The position numbers and the translations under genes are program-made. Positions 12,484-24,486 of a DNA stretch of 64,000 nucleotides are shown one piece after another. The notes under the pieces were generated by a model. It did not search any database, was not told where the DNA came from, and saw nothing but the letters and a program-made list of their open reading frames with translations. The DNA comes from Hetaerina americana (taxonomy: Eukaryota > Arthropoda > Insecta > Odonata > Calopterygidae), in NCBI GenBank assembly GCA_022747635.1, contig JAKTNV010000077.1:1490501-1554500 (forward strand), read 5' to 3'. The first letter of the stretch is position 1; every line of letters begins with the position of its first letter.

Positions 12484-12708
12484 GAAAACGTTGTAAAGGT
12501 AAACAGTAAACATTGTAAAGGTTGTTGTAAACGGTAAACATTGTAAAGGTAGACACAATGCAGAAAGTTGTGCAAAAACGTTATTCTTTTGTTTCATAGT
12601 AAATGATTGGTGTGTTTAATAGCATATAATCCATTTTTAGAATTTGAACTTTTCAAATTTCTCCGTGAAAATGCCATTTACCCTCCTTGGACAATGGATG
12701 CTATAACT
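12484..12708 (+). repeat. AT-rich spacer S5
   Basis: About 225 bp. Its 5' part has three near-copies of a ~17-20-bp motif (ATTGTAAAGGT or GTAAACATTGTAAAGGT) between 12490 and 12552. The core follows: GTTATTCTTTTGTTTCATAG, TTGGTGTGTTTAATAGC, CATTTTTAGAATTTGAAC and CCGTGAAAATGCCATT, ending CCTCCTTGGACAATGG. Its inverted partner at 25655-25828 has lost most of the small repeats. Confidence 0.88.
12490..12552 (+). repeat. Short tandem GTAAACATTGTAAAGGT motifs in spacer S5
   Basis: TTGTAAAGGTAAACA, AACATTGTAAAGGTTG and AACATTGTAAAGGTAG lie in tandem with short links. Spacer S4 carries a related pair at about 11677-11710. Confidence 0.85.
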
Positions 12709-13439
12709 GATACGGAACGCGGACGCGAAAGAGAACAAGGATATTGATACAGATGAGGATACGGATGTGGTTACGCATACGGATGGGAGACATATTAAAT
12801 GAATAAATTAACAGATAGATGAATTAGATGCGGAAATTGATCTGAATTTCGGATATGGATTCGGATGCTGATGCCAATAAGGATGTGGATGCAGATGCGT
12901 ATACGGATACAGATACGATTTATCATGCGGATTACTTTATGGAATCGAATTCATATAAGAATACGGAAACGGATATGGATGATAAACTAGATCAGGGCGC
13001 TTAAGAGGTGAAGGGTATGAATGAAACGATGAATACGGGGTTGGATACGTATGCGGATTTTGATGCATATACGGATTCAGATGCGGATATTGAGGCAAAT
13101 ATGGATACGGATATGGAAGGAAATGAGGTGGCTGATCCAAATGCGAATAAAGATACGGATACGGATGCCAATACGAATTCGGATGCCGATTTGGATACGG
13201 AAATCGATATGGATGCAGATGCAGATACATATAATGATTTGCATAAGGATGCGGATGCGTAAGTTTAGAGGAATGCGCAATCGTATACGAAAACGGATGC
13301 GGAGGCATTTACCGATGGAGATACCGATTCAGATATGGAAGTAAGTGCGGATGCAGGTGTTGATACGGATACGGATGTGGAAACGGATACGGCTGCCGAT
13401 ACCAATACGTATGCTCATACGAATATGAATGCTTGTATA

Positions 13440-13559
13440 AATCAGTATCCGCATTGGCATCCGTATCCGCTTCCGTATCAACATCCTTTTCTGCATCCGC
13501 ATCATTGTACGTATCCGCATCTGTATCCGTTTCCGGGTTCGCATCCTTTTCAATATACC
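13440..13559 (-). repeat. Reversed hexamer patch next to spacer S6
   Basis: About 120 bp of GTATCC/GCATCC orientation, ending in TTTCCGGGTTCGCATCC. It is clearly homologous to the patch at 6036-6129 but longer, and again sits directly before the spacer. Confidence 0.9.
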
Positions 13560-13867
13560 TTCCATATTAAACCCAGAATCAATGCTCCATGACAAAAGAG
13601 TTACGTAAAATATAATTATGGCAAATATTTCATCTCTTACAAATGTGTATTTTACCTAAAATAAGTAAAAAAATGTTATTCTTATTTTTGGTAAAATGCT
13701 TGAGGTGTTCTAAAGGCATTAATTCCATTTATAGAATTTTTAATTTTTCTTATTTCACCATAAAAAGTGCCCTTTCCCCTTGGATTCCATTCGCAATAAA
13801 TCGTAAACAATCGTAAAAAAATTACACCATAAAGTTCCGAGGTCTTATTTCAAATTTCGATATAAAA
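13560..13867 (+). repeat. AT-rich spacer S6
   Basis: About 308 bp, the same long class as S3 and likewise preceded by a reversed hexamer patch. The core includes ATGCTTGAGGTGTTCTAAAG, CCATTTATAGAATTTTTAA, CACCATAAAAAGTGCCC, CCCCTTGGATTCC, and a duplicated AATCGTAAA(C/A) near 13796-13820. Its inverted partner is 24487-24795. Confidence 0.88.
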
Positions 13868-14865
13868 ATGGAAACCGACGTTGATGCGAACACGGATGGG
13901 GAAATGGATGCGGAAGCGAATACTGATGTAAATGCATATTTCGATGCTCTAGCGGATACGGATGCGGATAGGGATATGAATGTAGAAACGGAAAAATATG
14001 CGGATATAGACGCGAATGCGGATACGAATGTGGAGCCGGATATGGATGAGAAGAAGGATAAAAAGGCGAATACGGATGTGTATACGGATGCTAAGGCTGA
14101 TTCGGATAGAGCTGCGGATGTAGATACATATCCGGCTGGAGCAACGGATACAGTTACAGATGCAAATGTGGATGCATATGAGGATATGGATACGGATGCA
14201 GATACATAAGAGGATAGCAATGTGAATACGAATACGGATGAGGATGTGGCTTCGGATACAGAAAACGATGCGGATACGGATGTGAATGCGGATACGGATG
14301 CGTAAACGGATGTAGATACCGATACGAAAACAGATACGGATAAGACGGATATAGATACACGATACGGACATGAAGACGGACACAGTTCTGGATTCAAATG
14401 CGGTTGTGGTTACGGAATACGGCCACGGATGCGGATGTGGATTATGATGCGGATACAGATGCGGATACGGATGATGTTACGGGTAATTATACGGAAATGA
14501 GTACAAATGCAGACTCTGATGGGGATACGATTACAAATGCGAATGAGGATGACGATGCGGATTTGGAGGCGCATACGGATATCGAAACGGATACGGAAAC
14601 GGACACAGATTATGACACAAATGGGAATACGGATGCGGATAAGGATGCGGATAGACATGTGAATGCGCATGCGGCTGGGATAGGAATGACGGTATGCTCA
14701 CGGAAACGAATTTTGATGCCTAAAAGAATGCAGATATGGAGGCTGATACGGATGCGTTTACGTATGTGGATGAGGATACAGACTTGGATGAGAATGCGGA
14801 TACCGATGCGGATAGGGATACGAATTCAAATGTTGATGATGAAACGGATGCGAATGCGGATATGG

Positions 14866-16210
14866 ATTTCCCGATGCGGATACATATGCGAAATTGGATA
14901 AGAATGAGGATACGAATGTGAAAACAGATACTGATGCAAAACTGATGCGGATACAGATATGAATGTGGATGCGGATGAGGATGCGAAACAAGATAAAGGT
15001 AAGCATATAGAAGCGCTTACGTATACGCATATAGATACGGAAGCGGTTTCGTATACATATGCGGAACGGCTACATAGACGGATGCGGATAAGAATTAGGA
15101 TGCTGATGGCAGATTAATGTGAATTCTAAAGCGGTAATTATGCGAATGCGGATGCGGATACGGATACGGTTGCGCATGCTGTTGCCAATACGGATGCAAA
15201 TGCAGATACGTATGCGGATTAAGAAGCGGTTACGTATATGGGTGCAGATACGCATACAGATGTGGATATGGCTACGGAAACGGATGATGAAAAGGATGCG
15301 GTTACGGATACAGATGCGCATACGGATACGGATGCGGATATCAATGCAAATTTTGTTACATATTCATAAACGGATACGATTAAAGATGCGGAATCCGATA
15401 CGGGTTTGGATACCTATGAAGGTATGGATACAAATATGGATCCGGATCCATATAGAGATGCATATGCATATACTGATGGGGATACAAGTGTGCAAACGTA
15501 TGCGGATATGGAAAAGGGTGCTGAACGACCTCCGATGGGGAAAAAGTTATGGATACGGATGTGGATCTGGCTGCAAATACGAAAAAAGAATGCGGACAGG
15601 AATGCAAATGGATATACGGACACGGATGTGGAATTTTATATGGATACTGATGCGTCAACGGATGCGGATGCAGAAGCTGATGCTGATGAAAATAACGATG
15701 CAGTTAGAGGATTAATTTAGAAATACGAATGTTGATACGGATACAGAGGCGGATACCAATGTGGTCACTGATTCAAACACGCATTCGGATACTGAATTGG
15801 ACTCGGAGTTGAATACTTATAAGAGAACCGATATGAATGCATAGTGTATACGGATCTGAATGCGGTTACGGATACGCATGCGGATACGGATACGGAAACT
15901 AATGCGGAAACGGATGCAGATTTGGAAACGGATAACTATGCGGATACAGATTCGTATACATTGCAATTATCGACGAAGATATGGATGTATATGCTGATAG
16001 GGATGCGGATTTGGATACGGATACGGAAGTGTATACGGATGCTGATACGGATACTGATACGGATCCGGGTACAAATGTGGATCATGATGCGGATACGGAT
16101 ACAGATGCGGATTCTGATAGCGATGTGGACGCGGAGGCGTACAAGTATATGGAAACGGATTTTTAGGACACGGAAAGTTAGGTCACGAATGCGAATACGG
16201 ATGCGGATAC
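14866..16210 (+). repeat. Right-arm-specific array segment, ~1.3 kb
   Basis: Hexamer array with no counterpart in the left arm, where sequence matching 14820-14865 passes directly to the 141-bp repeat near 23480. It carries a GAACGACCTCCGATGGGG island at 15519-15544 and an I2-type island at about 15834. Confidence 0.8.
15519..15544 (+). repeat. Non-hexamer island I1
   Basis: Reads TGCTGAACGACCTCCGATGG then GGAAA, near-identical to the island at 3621-3645 but on the opposite strand. A diverged version, GAATGACTTCTGATGGGAAA, is at 10871. Confidence 0.78.
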
Positions 16211-16560
16211 ACAGTTGAATGTGCATACGGATGCGGATACATATTTGAATGCGGATACGTATGCGAATGACGGTACGCTTATGGCAGCGGATACGGATGC
16301 TGAAACGAATGCCGATTAGGAGACGGTTACGGATGCGGTTACGTTCATGGAGTTTACTGACGCGAATACGGATGCGGATACATATTTGAATGCGGATACG
16401 GATGCGAATGACGGTACGCTTATGGCAGCGGATACGCATGCTAAAACGAATGCAGATAAGGATACGGTTACGGGTGCAGATACGTTTATAGAGTTTACAG
16501 ACGCGAATGCGGATACGGATGCGAATAACGTTGCGTATAAGGTTACGCATATGAATATGA
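16205..16560 (+). repeat. 141-bp higher-order tandem repeat, right arm
   Basis: Inverted counterpart of 22986-23380. The marker ATATTTGAAT occurs at 16241 and 16382, 141 bp apart, and GACGGTACGCTTATGGCAGC is repeated with it. About 2.5 units are present. A direct copy lies at 49441-49796. Confidence 0.92.
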
Positions 16561-19500
16561 ATGCTAAAACAGATGAAAAATTGGATATGGATGCAGATGG
16601 GGATACCGATGCAAATGAAAATTTTGATGCGGATAAGGGTACGGATGCGAAGTCAGATACTGATGCCGAAACGTTGTAAACAGCCTGAAGATGTAAATAT
16701 TACCAAAAATTACGAAAATGTTATTCTTTTGTTTTACAGTGAATGATTCAGGGGTTATAGAGGCATTTAACCAATTTTTTGATTTTTATTTTTATCTTTT
16801 CCACCCGCAAAAAGTGCCGTTTCGCCCCCTTAGCATCAAATCGGAAAATTCGATCGGAAAATTCGATCGTAAAAAATAACACTAAAAGGTTTTGAGCGTG
16901 TTGATGCGAATGTGTAAACAGATGCTTATACCAATGAGGATACGGACGCGCATACGGACATTGATACGAATACGGATGCGGATATGGGTATGAGTAAATT
17001 TTCGGCTAAGCATGCGGATACGAATACTCTTGCGGATAAAGAAACAGATGCGGATAACGATGGATAAACGTCTTGCATTATTTTATGGATACGGATAGAA
17101 ATAAGTTTGCGAATATGTATACAGATGCTGTTACGGATACGAATGCGGATAGGGATGTGAATACGGATACGTCAGAAAAAAAGGATGCGAATGTGGATAA
17201 GGATAATGGGACAGATACGGATGCGCAAACTGATGTGGAAATCGATCCAGATTCGGATATGGATACGGATATGGATACGGATACTAATGAGAATGCGCAT
17301 ACGGGTGTCGATGCGAATACGGATGCAGATGCGGAAACGACTGGAGATGCTTTACGGATGCAGAAACTGATGCGTACACAGATGTGGAGAAGGATACAGA
17401 TGCTAATACGGATACGTAAGTGAAAGCAGATTTGCATATGAATGCGGATACGGATGCCAATACGGATATGGATGTAGTTGTCAATTCTTATGCGGCAAAG
17501 GATTTGAATATTGTTAAGACTACGGATGTGGATGCGGAAACGGATGCGGGTTTGGATTCTGATGTTATTACATATACGGAGTTGTATATTGATGCGGAAA
17601 ATATTGCGGATGCGGATACAGATGCGATTTATTCTCCGGATTAAGATACGGATTCGAATTCTTATAATGATGCAGATGCAGATACGATGCGGATTACTAT
17701 CCGGATGCGGATACGAATACGGATGAAGATAAAGATGTGAATGCGAAAGAGGTGGCGAATACGATTCAATTACAAATACACGTTCGGAAACGGAAGCGGA
17801 TACTGATGCGGATACAGATAAAGATGCAATAATGGATGCAGTTATGTATACAAATGTGAATACGGATGTCGATTCGAATACGGATATGGATAAGGGTTCG
17901 GATATCGGTCAGAATACCGATTAGCTTGCGGATAAAGATGCATATAATAATTAAGGTACGGATACTGAGGCAGGTTTGGATACTTATGGATAAGGATAAA
18001 AATATAGGTACGAATTAGAATGTGGCTTTTAATACGGATGCTGAAGCGGAAGCGGATGCGGACGCAGATGCTTTTCCGGATGCAGATACGGATGCGTATA
18101 CCGAAATGTATAGGGATATGGATGCTGAAATGGATACAGAAGCGGATACTGATATAGTTGCAGATTTGGATGCGAATGCGGATACGGAGGCAGATGCAAA
18201 AATGAATGCAGAAACGGAAAAATTTGTTGATATAGATTCGAATGTGGATACGGATGCTAATAGGAATACGGAAGTTGATACGGATGTGGAAGCGTACAGG
18301 GATGCTAATGCTAATTCGTATATGGATTTCGATATGAAATGCGGATACATATCCGGATGCGGATACGGATACGGATGTGGATACGGATCCCAATACGTAT
18401 GCAAATGAAGATATGGATACAGATGCGATTACGGATGCTTATAAGGAAGCGAATACCAATCCGGATAAGGATACTGATGAGGATATGGATTGGGAGACGG
18501 ATAACGACGCGGATACTTATCTGATTTTTTATACGGATGGGGATGCCAATGCTAATACGGATACTTATTGCGATACGGATATAATATGGATGCTGATACA
18601 GATACAAATGCGGATGCTTAGGCGAATGCGGATGCGGATAAAGGCGCGGAGACAGATGCGAATTTTAATACCGATGTGGCAAAAGATATGGATACATATG
18701 CTAATTCGGAAGCGGATGATGATTGGGCAGCAAATGCAGATACGGATACGGATGCAGATTATGATGCGGACATAGAAGCGGATTCGGATAAATATCCGGA
18801 TACGGAAATGAATAAAGATGGGGATAGAGATGCGAATGCGGATAAAGATCGGACACGGATGCGAATGCAGATACGGATACGGAGGCGGGGACGAATGTAT
18901 TAACGGTAAAGGACACGAATGCGGATACCATTACGGATATGAATTTGGATACGAACTCGCAAACGGATGCGGAAAAGAGACGAACGCGGACACGGATATT
19001 GATGTGCATAGGGTTGTGGATGCTGAAACGGTTACAGATGCTGATGTCAATGCGGACGCGGATGTATACAAATGCGGATTCGAATTTCATTGCCGATGCA
19101 GATGAGATTGATTATGTCATTTAGGATACGGATTCGAATTCATATACGGATACGGATGCTAATACGGATTCCGATGCCAATTTGGATATTTTTATAGCGG
19201 CGTATGTGGATATGGAACGAATGTCAATTCAAATATCGATGCTTATGAAGTGGTGAATACGGATGCTTAGACGGATACTAATGCGGATACGGATGCATAT
19301 ATGGACACCGATGCAAATATGCATGTGCATATTAGTACAGATATGTGCGCGGATACGGATGAGGATTTTTACACGAATGTTGATGCGGAAACGGATGCTG
19401 AGGCAGATCTGATATCGGATGCAGTTATGTATACGGATACGACTTTAGTTAGGGATACAGATGCTAATGAGGATACAGAAGCAAGAACGGAAGGGGACAC

Positions 19501-20555
19501 GGATGTAAATACTGATTCAGATATGGATTTGCAAACGGATACAGACGTCAAATTGAAGAGAGATGCGGATGCGGTGGCAGATACGGATTCTATTAGGGAT
19601 ACAGATGCAAATAGAAATGCGTATACGGATATAAACATAAATGAGGATACAAATACAGACACATATCTGGATTAAAATGAAAAAACGGATGCAGCTGCGG
19701 ATACGGACGCGAATGCGGACGCAGATATCGATGCGTATAAGGATGCGGGTGAGGATACGGCTGCGGGTACAGATCGAATTCCAATACGGAAGCGGCTGCT
19801 GATATTGTTACGGATTTTGATTCGGATACGGATTAGAATACAGACGCATTATATTAGGGTACGGTTTCGAATTCATATACGGAACGGATAACGATACGGA
19901 TGCGTTTCATATTCCGGATGCGGGAACGGATACGGATACAGATGTGAATGCCGAAGCGTTGGTGGATACGGATCCGAATTCATATTCGGATATGGAGCAT
20001 GTATGAATACGGATGTAGTTACGGATTCCGATGTCAATTCCAATACGGATTTGATGCGGATGAGGTGGCGGATATGGATGCGGAAACGGAAACGGATGCG
20101 GATGCGAATGCAGATACTGGTTTTGATACGGATCCTGTTAAATATATGGCTGAGCATATAGATGCGAGTGTGGATAATGCTAGACACAGATGCGGATGAA
20201 GTTGCTGACACGGATTCGATAAGGATACATAAGTTGATACGGATGGGGACAAGGATTCGAAAACGGATTCCGATAAAATACGGATACGCATGCGGATACA
20301 ATTGCGGAAATTGATGTGGGTAAGAAAGACGTTTTGAAAATGTTTACACATGTGGACACAGATTAGCATACGTATGCGAATACCGACGCAGATAGGGATA
20401 CATAATCGGATGCGGATTAGGATACTGATACGGATGCAGATGCGGATACTGATACGGATGCGGATACGGATGCTGATACGGATTCGGATACGGATATTGG
20501 TACAACTGCGGACACTAATGCGGATTGGGATGCATAGGCGGATGCAGATGTCGAT
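16560..20555 (+). repeat. Right-arm-specific array segment, ~4.0 kb, with spacer S7
   Basis: Absent from the left arm, where the 141-bp repeat joins sequence homologous to 20556 onward at about 22976-22986. It contains the only spacer type without an inverted partner and GAGGTGGCG islands near 17747 and 20059. Confidence 0.82.
16671..16902 (+). repeat. AT-rich spacer S7 (right arm only)
   Basis: About 232 bp, starting ACGTTGTAAACAGCC. It holds GTTATTCTTTTGTTTTACAG, GATTCAGGGGTTATAG, CGCAAAAAGTGCCGTTTCGC and a direct repeat of CGGAAAATTCGAT at about 16842-16867, then AACACTAAAAGGTTTTGAGC. It lies in the ~4-kb segment with no counterpart in the left arm, so no inverted partner is seen. Confidence 0.88.
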
Positions 20556-20949
20556 GTGGATGGCGATGCGGATATGAAGGCAAATACAGCTGTTGTAACG
20601 GATACAGATAAGCGCACGGATGCGGATAAGGATGCAGATACGGATGTGGATACAGATACGGATGTGGATATAGATGTGAATGCGGATACGGATGCGAATA
20701 CTTGTACGCATACGGAAGCGGATACGGATGCGGAAACGTATGCGGATAAGGGAACGGATGTGCATGCCAATACTTAGGTGGTTGAAGATACAGACGTGGA
20801 TGCAAATACGGATGCGGATTACAATGCGGATAAGGATATGGATACGAATGTGGATGCTCAAACTGATGCGAATGCGGATATGGATGCAGTTGGGTTGCCA
20901 ATATGGATACAGATGCGAATATAATTGCGGATGACGACACGGATGATAA

Positions 20950-21198
20950 ATTGCTTCTAATGTGAAAATCTATGCAATGAAATTTTTTACATTTAACCAA
21001 AAAATATGCAAAAAAAGTCGTTATGTTGTGTTAAAGTAAATGGTTCAGGTGTTTTCAAGACATAATCCATTTTTATAATTTAAATTTTTTTTCATTTCAC
21101 CGTGAATAGTACCATTACCGACTACCGAATACCCCTCTGGTTTCAAATCGGAATATTCAATGGTAAAAATTTCACCAAAATGTTTCCACTGTTATGAT
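20950..21198 (+). repeat. AT-rich spacer S8
   Basis: About 249 bp. The first half, up to TTTCACCG near 21102, has an inverted homologue at 22426-22568. The second half (GTGAATAGTACC, CCCCTCTGGTTTC, TTTCACCAAAATGTTTCC) belongs to loop 2. The inversion boundary therefore runs through the spacer. Confidence 0.88.
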
Positions 21199-22425
21199 TC
21201 GAATGTGGATATGGATGCGGATACAAAAGCTGATACGAACGCGGATACGAACAAATATAACAATATGGATGAGGATACGGATAAGAAAGCGGATACGGGT
21301 GTGGATACGGATATGGATACGGATGCGGATACAAATGCCAATGTGGATGCTTGTACGGATGGTAATTGGAATACGGATATGGATATCCATACAGACGTGG
21401 AAATGGATAGGGATGCGAAATAAGACGCGAATGTGGGAGCGGATTATAATATTCTTGCGGATGCGGTAGTAGATGCGGATACCGATGCAGGTACGGATAC
21501 AGATTCGGTTAAGGATGCTGATACAAATAAGGATGCGGATGTGGATAAAGATACTGAACGAATATGGATGTGGATACGGATGCGAATACGGATACGTTAG
21601 CGGATAGGGAGGGGAACGCGGATACGGATAATAAAGCGGAACAGGGTGCCGAAACGGATGCAGATGTGGATACGGATTCGGTGACGTTTACGGAGGGGGA
21701 TTTGGATGGGGCAACGGATGCGGATGTGAATAGGATTTGTAGGTCAATGCAAATAAAAGCCGGTAACATATAGTGATGCGGATGCGGATGCAAATGCTGA
21801 TGCAGATGTGGAATCGGATACGGATGTGGACACGCAGTTGGATACGATTGCGGATATAGATGAAAATGCGGATATTAATACGGATTAGAATGCGTATATA
21901 GATACGGATGAGGATTTGGACGCGAATACAGTTACGGATGCAAATGCGAATTAGAATACAGATACGGATATGGATATCGATGCAAATGCGGATACGATAA
22001 TGATTACGTATACATTTTCGTTTGCGGGTTTGGCTGTTGATGCGGATATGGATAAGCAGGGAGATATATATGTCAGTACGATGCGTACACGGATGCTAAT
22101 GCGGATTCGGATATGGATGCAGATACATATCCAGATGCGGATACGGATACGGATTCAGAAACAGATCCAATTGCGGATGCAGATTAGGTAATGTATACAC
22201 ATGCGAATACGGCTGCGGATACGGAAGCGAATATCAATGCGAATACGGATACGGATTAGTTTGTGGATTTGGAAACGGAAAACGATACGGATATGGATCT
22301 GAATTCGGATATATATACGGATGCGGAAACCAATGCGAATACGGATAAGGATGCGGATACGGATATAATACGGAAGCTGTTACAGATACGAATGTGGATG
22401 CTTAGACGAATGCTGATGCGGATTA
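21103..22425 (+). repeat. Loop 2, copy 1
   Basis: About 1.3 kb of GGATAC-oriented array between spacer 20950-21198 and the truncated spacer 22426-22568. It begins in the 3' half of the first spacer. It holds a small non-hexamer island around 21998-22085 (a TTTTCG-containing stretch, then AAGCAGGGAGATATATATG). Confidence 0.88.
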
Positions 22426-22568
22426 GAACGGTGAAATGAGAAAAAACTAAAATTATAAAAATGGATTATTTGTCTTGAAAACACTTGAATCATTTACTTT
22501 ACCACAACATGATGACTATTTTGCATAACTTTTGTTTAAATGTAAAAAATTTCAAAACAGAGAACGTT
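22426..22568 (-). repeat. Truncated spacer S9 at an orientation switch
   Basis: Only about 143 bp: GGTGAAATGAGAAAAAAC, AAAAATGGATTATTTG, AAAACACTTGAATCATTTAC and TTTTGCATAAC. It has the half-spacer that matches 20950-21102 in inverted orientation and lacks the AGTGCC/CCTTGG half. Hexamers are GGATAC on its left and GTATCC on its right, so the array orientation changes exactly at its truncated edge. Confidence 0.9.
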
Positions 22569-22985
22569 TCCGCATTAGAATCAGATTATCATCCGTATCG
22601 TCATCCGCCTTTATATTCGCATTTGTATCCTTATCGTAAACCCATCTGCAAACATATCCGCATTCGTATCAGTTTGAGCATCCACATTCGTATCCGTATC
22701 CCTATCCGCATTGGAACCCGCATCAGTATTTGCATCCACGTCTGTATCTTCGTCCACACACACAATAGCATCCACATCCGTTCCCTTATACGCATCCGTT
22801 CCCTTATCTGCATGCGTTTCCGCATCCCTATCAGCTTCCGTATGCGTACAAGCATTCGCATCCGTATCCGCATTCACATCTGTATCCACATCCATATCTG
22901 CATCCTTATCCGTATCCGAATCCTTATCAGTATCCGTTACCACAGCTGTATTTGCCTTCATATCCGCATCGCCATATCCACGTCC

Positions 22986-23380
22986 GTAAACTCCATAAAC
23001 GTAACCGCACCCGTAACCGTATCCTTATCTGCATTCGTTTTAGCATGGGTATCCGCTGCCATAAGCGTACCGTCATTCGCGTCCGTATCCGCATTCAAAT
23101 ATGTATCCGCATCCGTATTCGCGTCAGTAAACTCCATAAACGTAACCGCATCCGTAACCGTCTCCTAATCGGCATTCGTTTCAGCATCCGTATCCGCTGC
23201 CATAAGCGTACCGTCATTCGCGTCCGTATCCGCATTCAAATATGTATCTGCATCCATATCCGCGACTGTAAAAACCATAAACGTAACCGCATCCGTAACC
23301 GTCTCCTTATCTGCATTCGTTTCATTATCCGTATCCGTATTCAAATATGTATCCTCATCCGTATCCGCGTCTGTAAACTC
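22986..23380 (-). repeat. 141-bp higher-order tandem repeat, left arm
   Basis: The marker GTAAACTCC (once GTAAAAACC) starts at 22986, 23127, 23268 and 23373, giving spacings of 141, 141 and 105 bp. Each unit carries CATAAACGTAACCGCA and, in the first two, GCTGCCATAAGCGTACCGTC. The third is shortened by 36 bp. 141 is divisible by 3 but not by 6, so the hexamer register shifts by half a unit in each copy. Confidence 0.93.
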
Positions 23381-24486
23381 CATTAAGGCATCCGCATCCG
23401 TATTCGCATTAAATATGTGTCCGCATCCGTATCCGCATTCAAAAATGTATCCGCATTCAAATATGTATCCGCATCGGTATCTCCATCTGTATCCATATCC
23501 GCATTCACATCCGTTTCATCATCAACATTTGAATTGTTTTCCTTATCCGCATCGGTATTCGCATTCTCATCCAAGTCTGCATTCTCATCCACATACGTAA
23601 ACGCATCCGTATCGGTCTCCTTATCTGCATTCTTTTAGGCATCAAAATTCGTTTCCGTGAGCGTACCGTCATTCCTATCCCAGCCGCATGCGCATTCACA
23701 TGTCTATCCGCATCTTTATCCGCATCCGTATTCCCATTTGTGTCATAATCTGTGTCCGTTTTCGTATCCGTTTCGATATCCGTAGCGCCTCCACATCCGC
23801 ATCGTCATCCTCATCCGCATTTGTAATCGTATCCGCACCAGAGTGCATTTGTACCCATTTACGTATTAGTATCCGTAACATCATTCGTATCCGCATCTGT
23901 ATCCGCATCATAATCCACATCCGCATCCGTGGCCGTATTCCGTAACCACAACCGCATTCGAATCCAGAACTGTGTCCGTCTTCATGTCCGTATCGTGTAT
24001 CTATATCCGTCTTATCCGTATCTGTATTCGTATCGGTATCCACATCCGTTTACGCATCCGTATCCGCATTCACATCCGTATCCGCATCGTTTTCTGTTTC
24101 CGAAGCCACATCCTCATCCGTATTCGTATTCACATTGCTATCCTCTTATGTATTTGCATCCGTATCCATATCCTCATATGCATCCACATTTGCATCTGTA
24201 ACTGTATCCGTTGCTCCAGCCGGATATGTATCTACATCCGCAGCTCTATCCGAATCAGCCTTAGCATCCGTATACACATCCGTATTCGCCTTTTTATCCT
24301 TCTTCTCATCCATATCCGGCTCCACATTCGTATCCGCATTCGCGTCTATATCCGCATATTTTTCCGTTTCTACATTCATATCCCTATCCACATCCGTATC
24401 CGCTAGAGCATCCAAATCTGCATTTACATCAGTATTCGCTTCCGCATCCATTTCCCCATCCGTGTTTGCATCCAGGTCGGTTTCCA

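Larger units (their letters stand above)
4233..21102 (+). repeat. Right arm of giant inverted repeat, copy 1
   Basis: Inverted homologue of 22426-34207. Paired positions sum to about 38442 across 6323-8371, about 38315 across 9049-11200, about 38355 across 13560-14865, and about 43535 for the outermost part near 20574. The jumps mark arm-specific DNA: an extra ~128 bp in the left arm near 30062-30190, and segments 14866 to about 16210 and about 16560-20555 that occur only in the right arm. Inside these limits spacers, reversed patches and islands occur in the same order. Confidence 0.92.
4233..22425 (+). repeat. GATRCG hexamer satellite, GGATAC orientation, domain 2
   Basis: The plus strand switches abruptly at about 4228-4233 to GGATAC/GGATGC hexamers and keeps that orientation for 18.2 kb. 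Seven AT-rich spacers interrupt it (about 4371, 6130, 11668, 12484, 13560, 16671 and 20950), as do two short reversed patches at 6036-6129 and 13440-13559. Positions 4233-21102 are the right arm of the large inverted repeat. Positions 21103-22425 are loop 2, still GGATAC. The longest spacer-free array is 6449-11667. Substitutions commonly turn GAT into AAT, CAT, TAT, GAA or AAA, and ACG/GCG into ATG/GTG or other third bases. I see no bias toward keeping any one protein frame. No gene is supported. Confidence 0.95.

Noticed and set aside
20034..20861. 275-codon Ile-Arg-rich frame on the minus strand
   Set aside because: Almost pure IRIR/ICIR hexamer translation with no recognisable domain. In the second copy it simply loses two codons with the 6-bp deletion.
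22986..23380. 141-bp repeats as a CRISPR array
   Set aside because: There is no short conserved repeat alternating with unique spacers of constant length. It is a higher-order satellite repeat.
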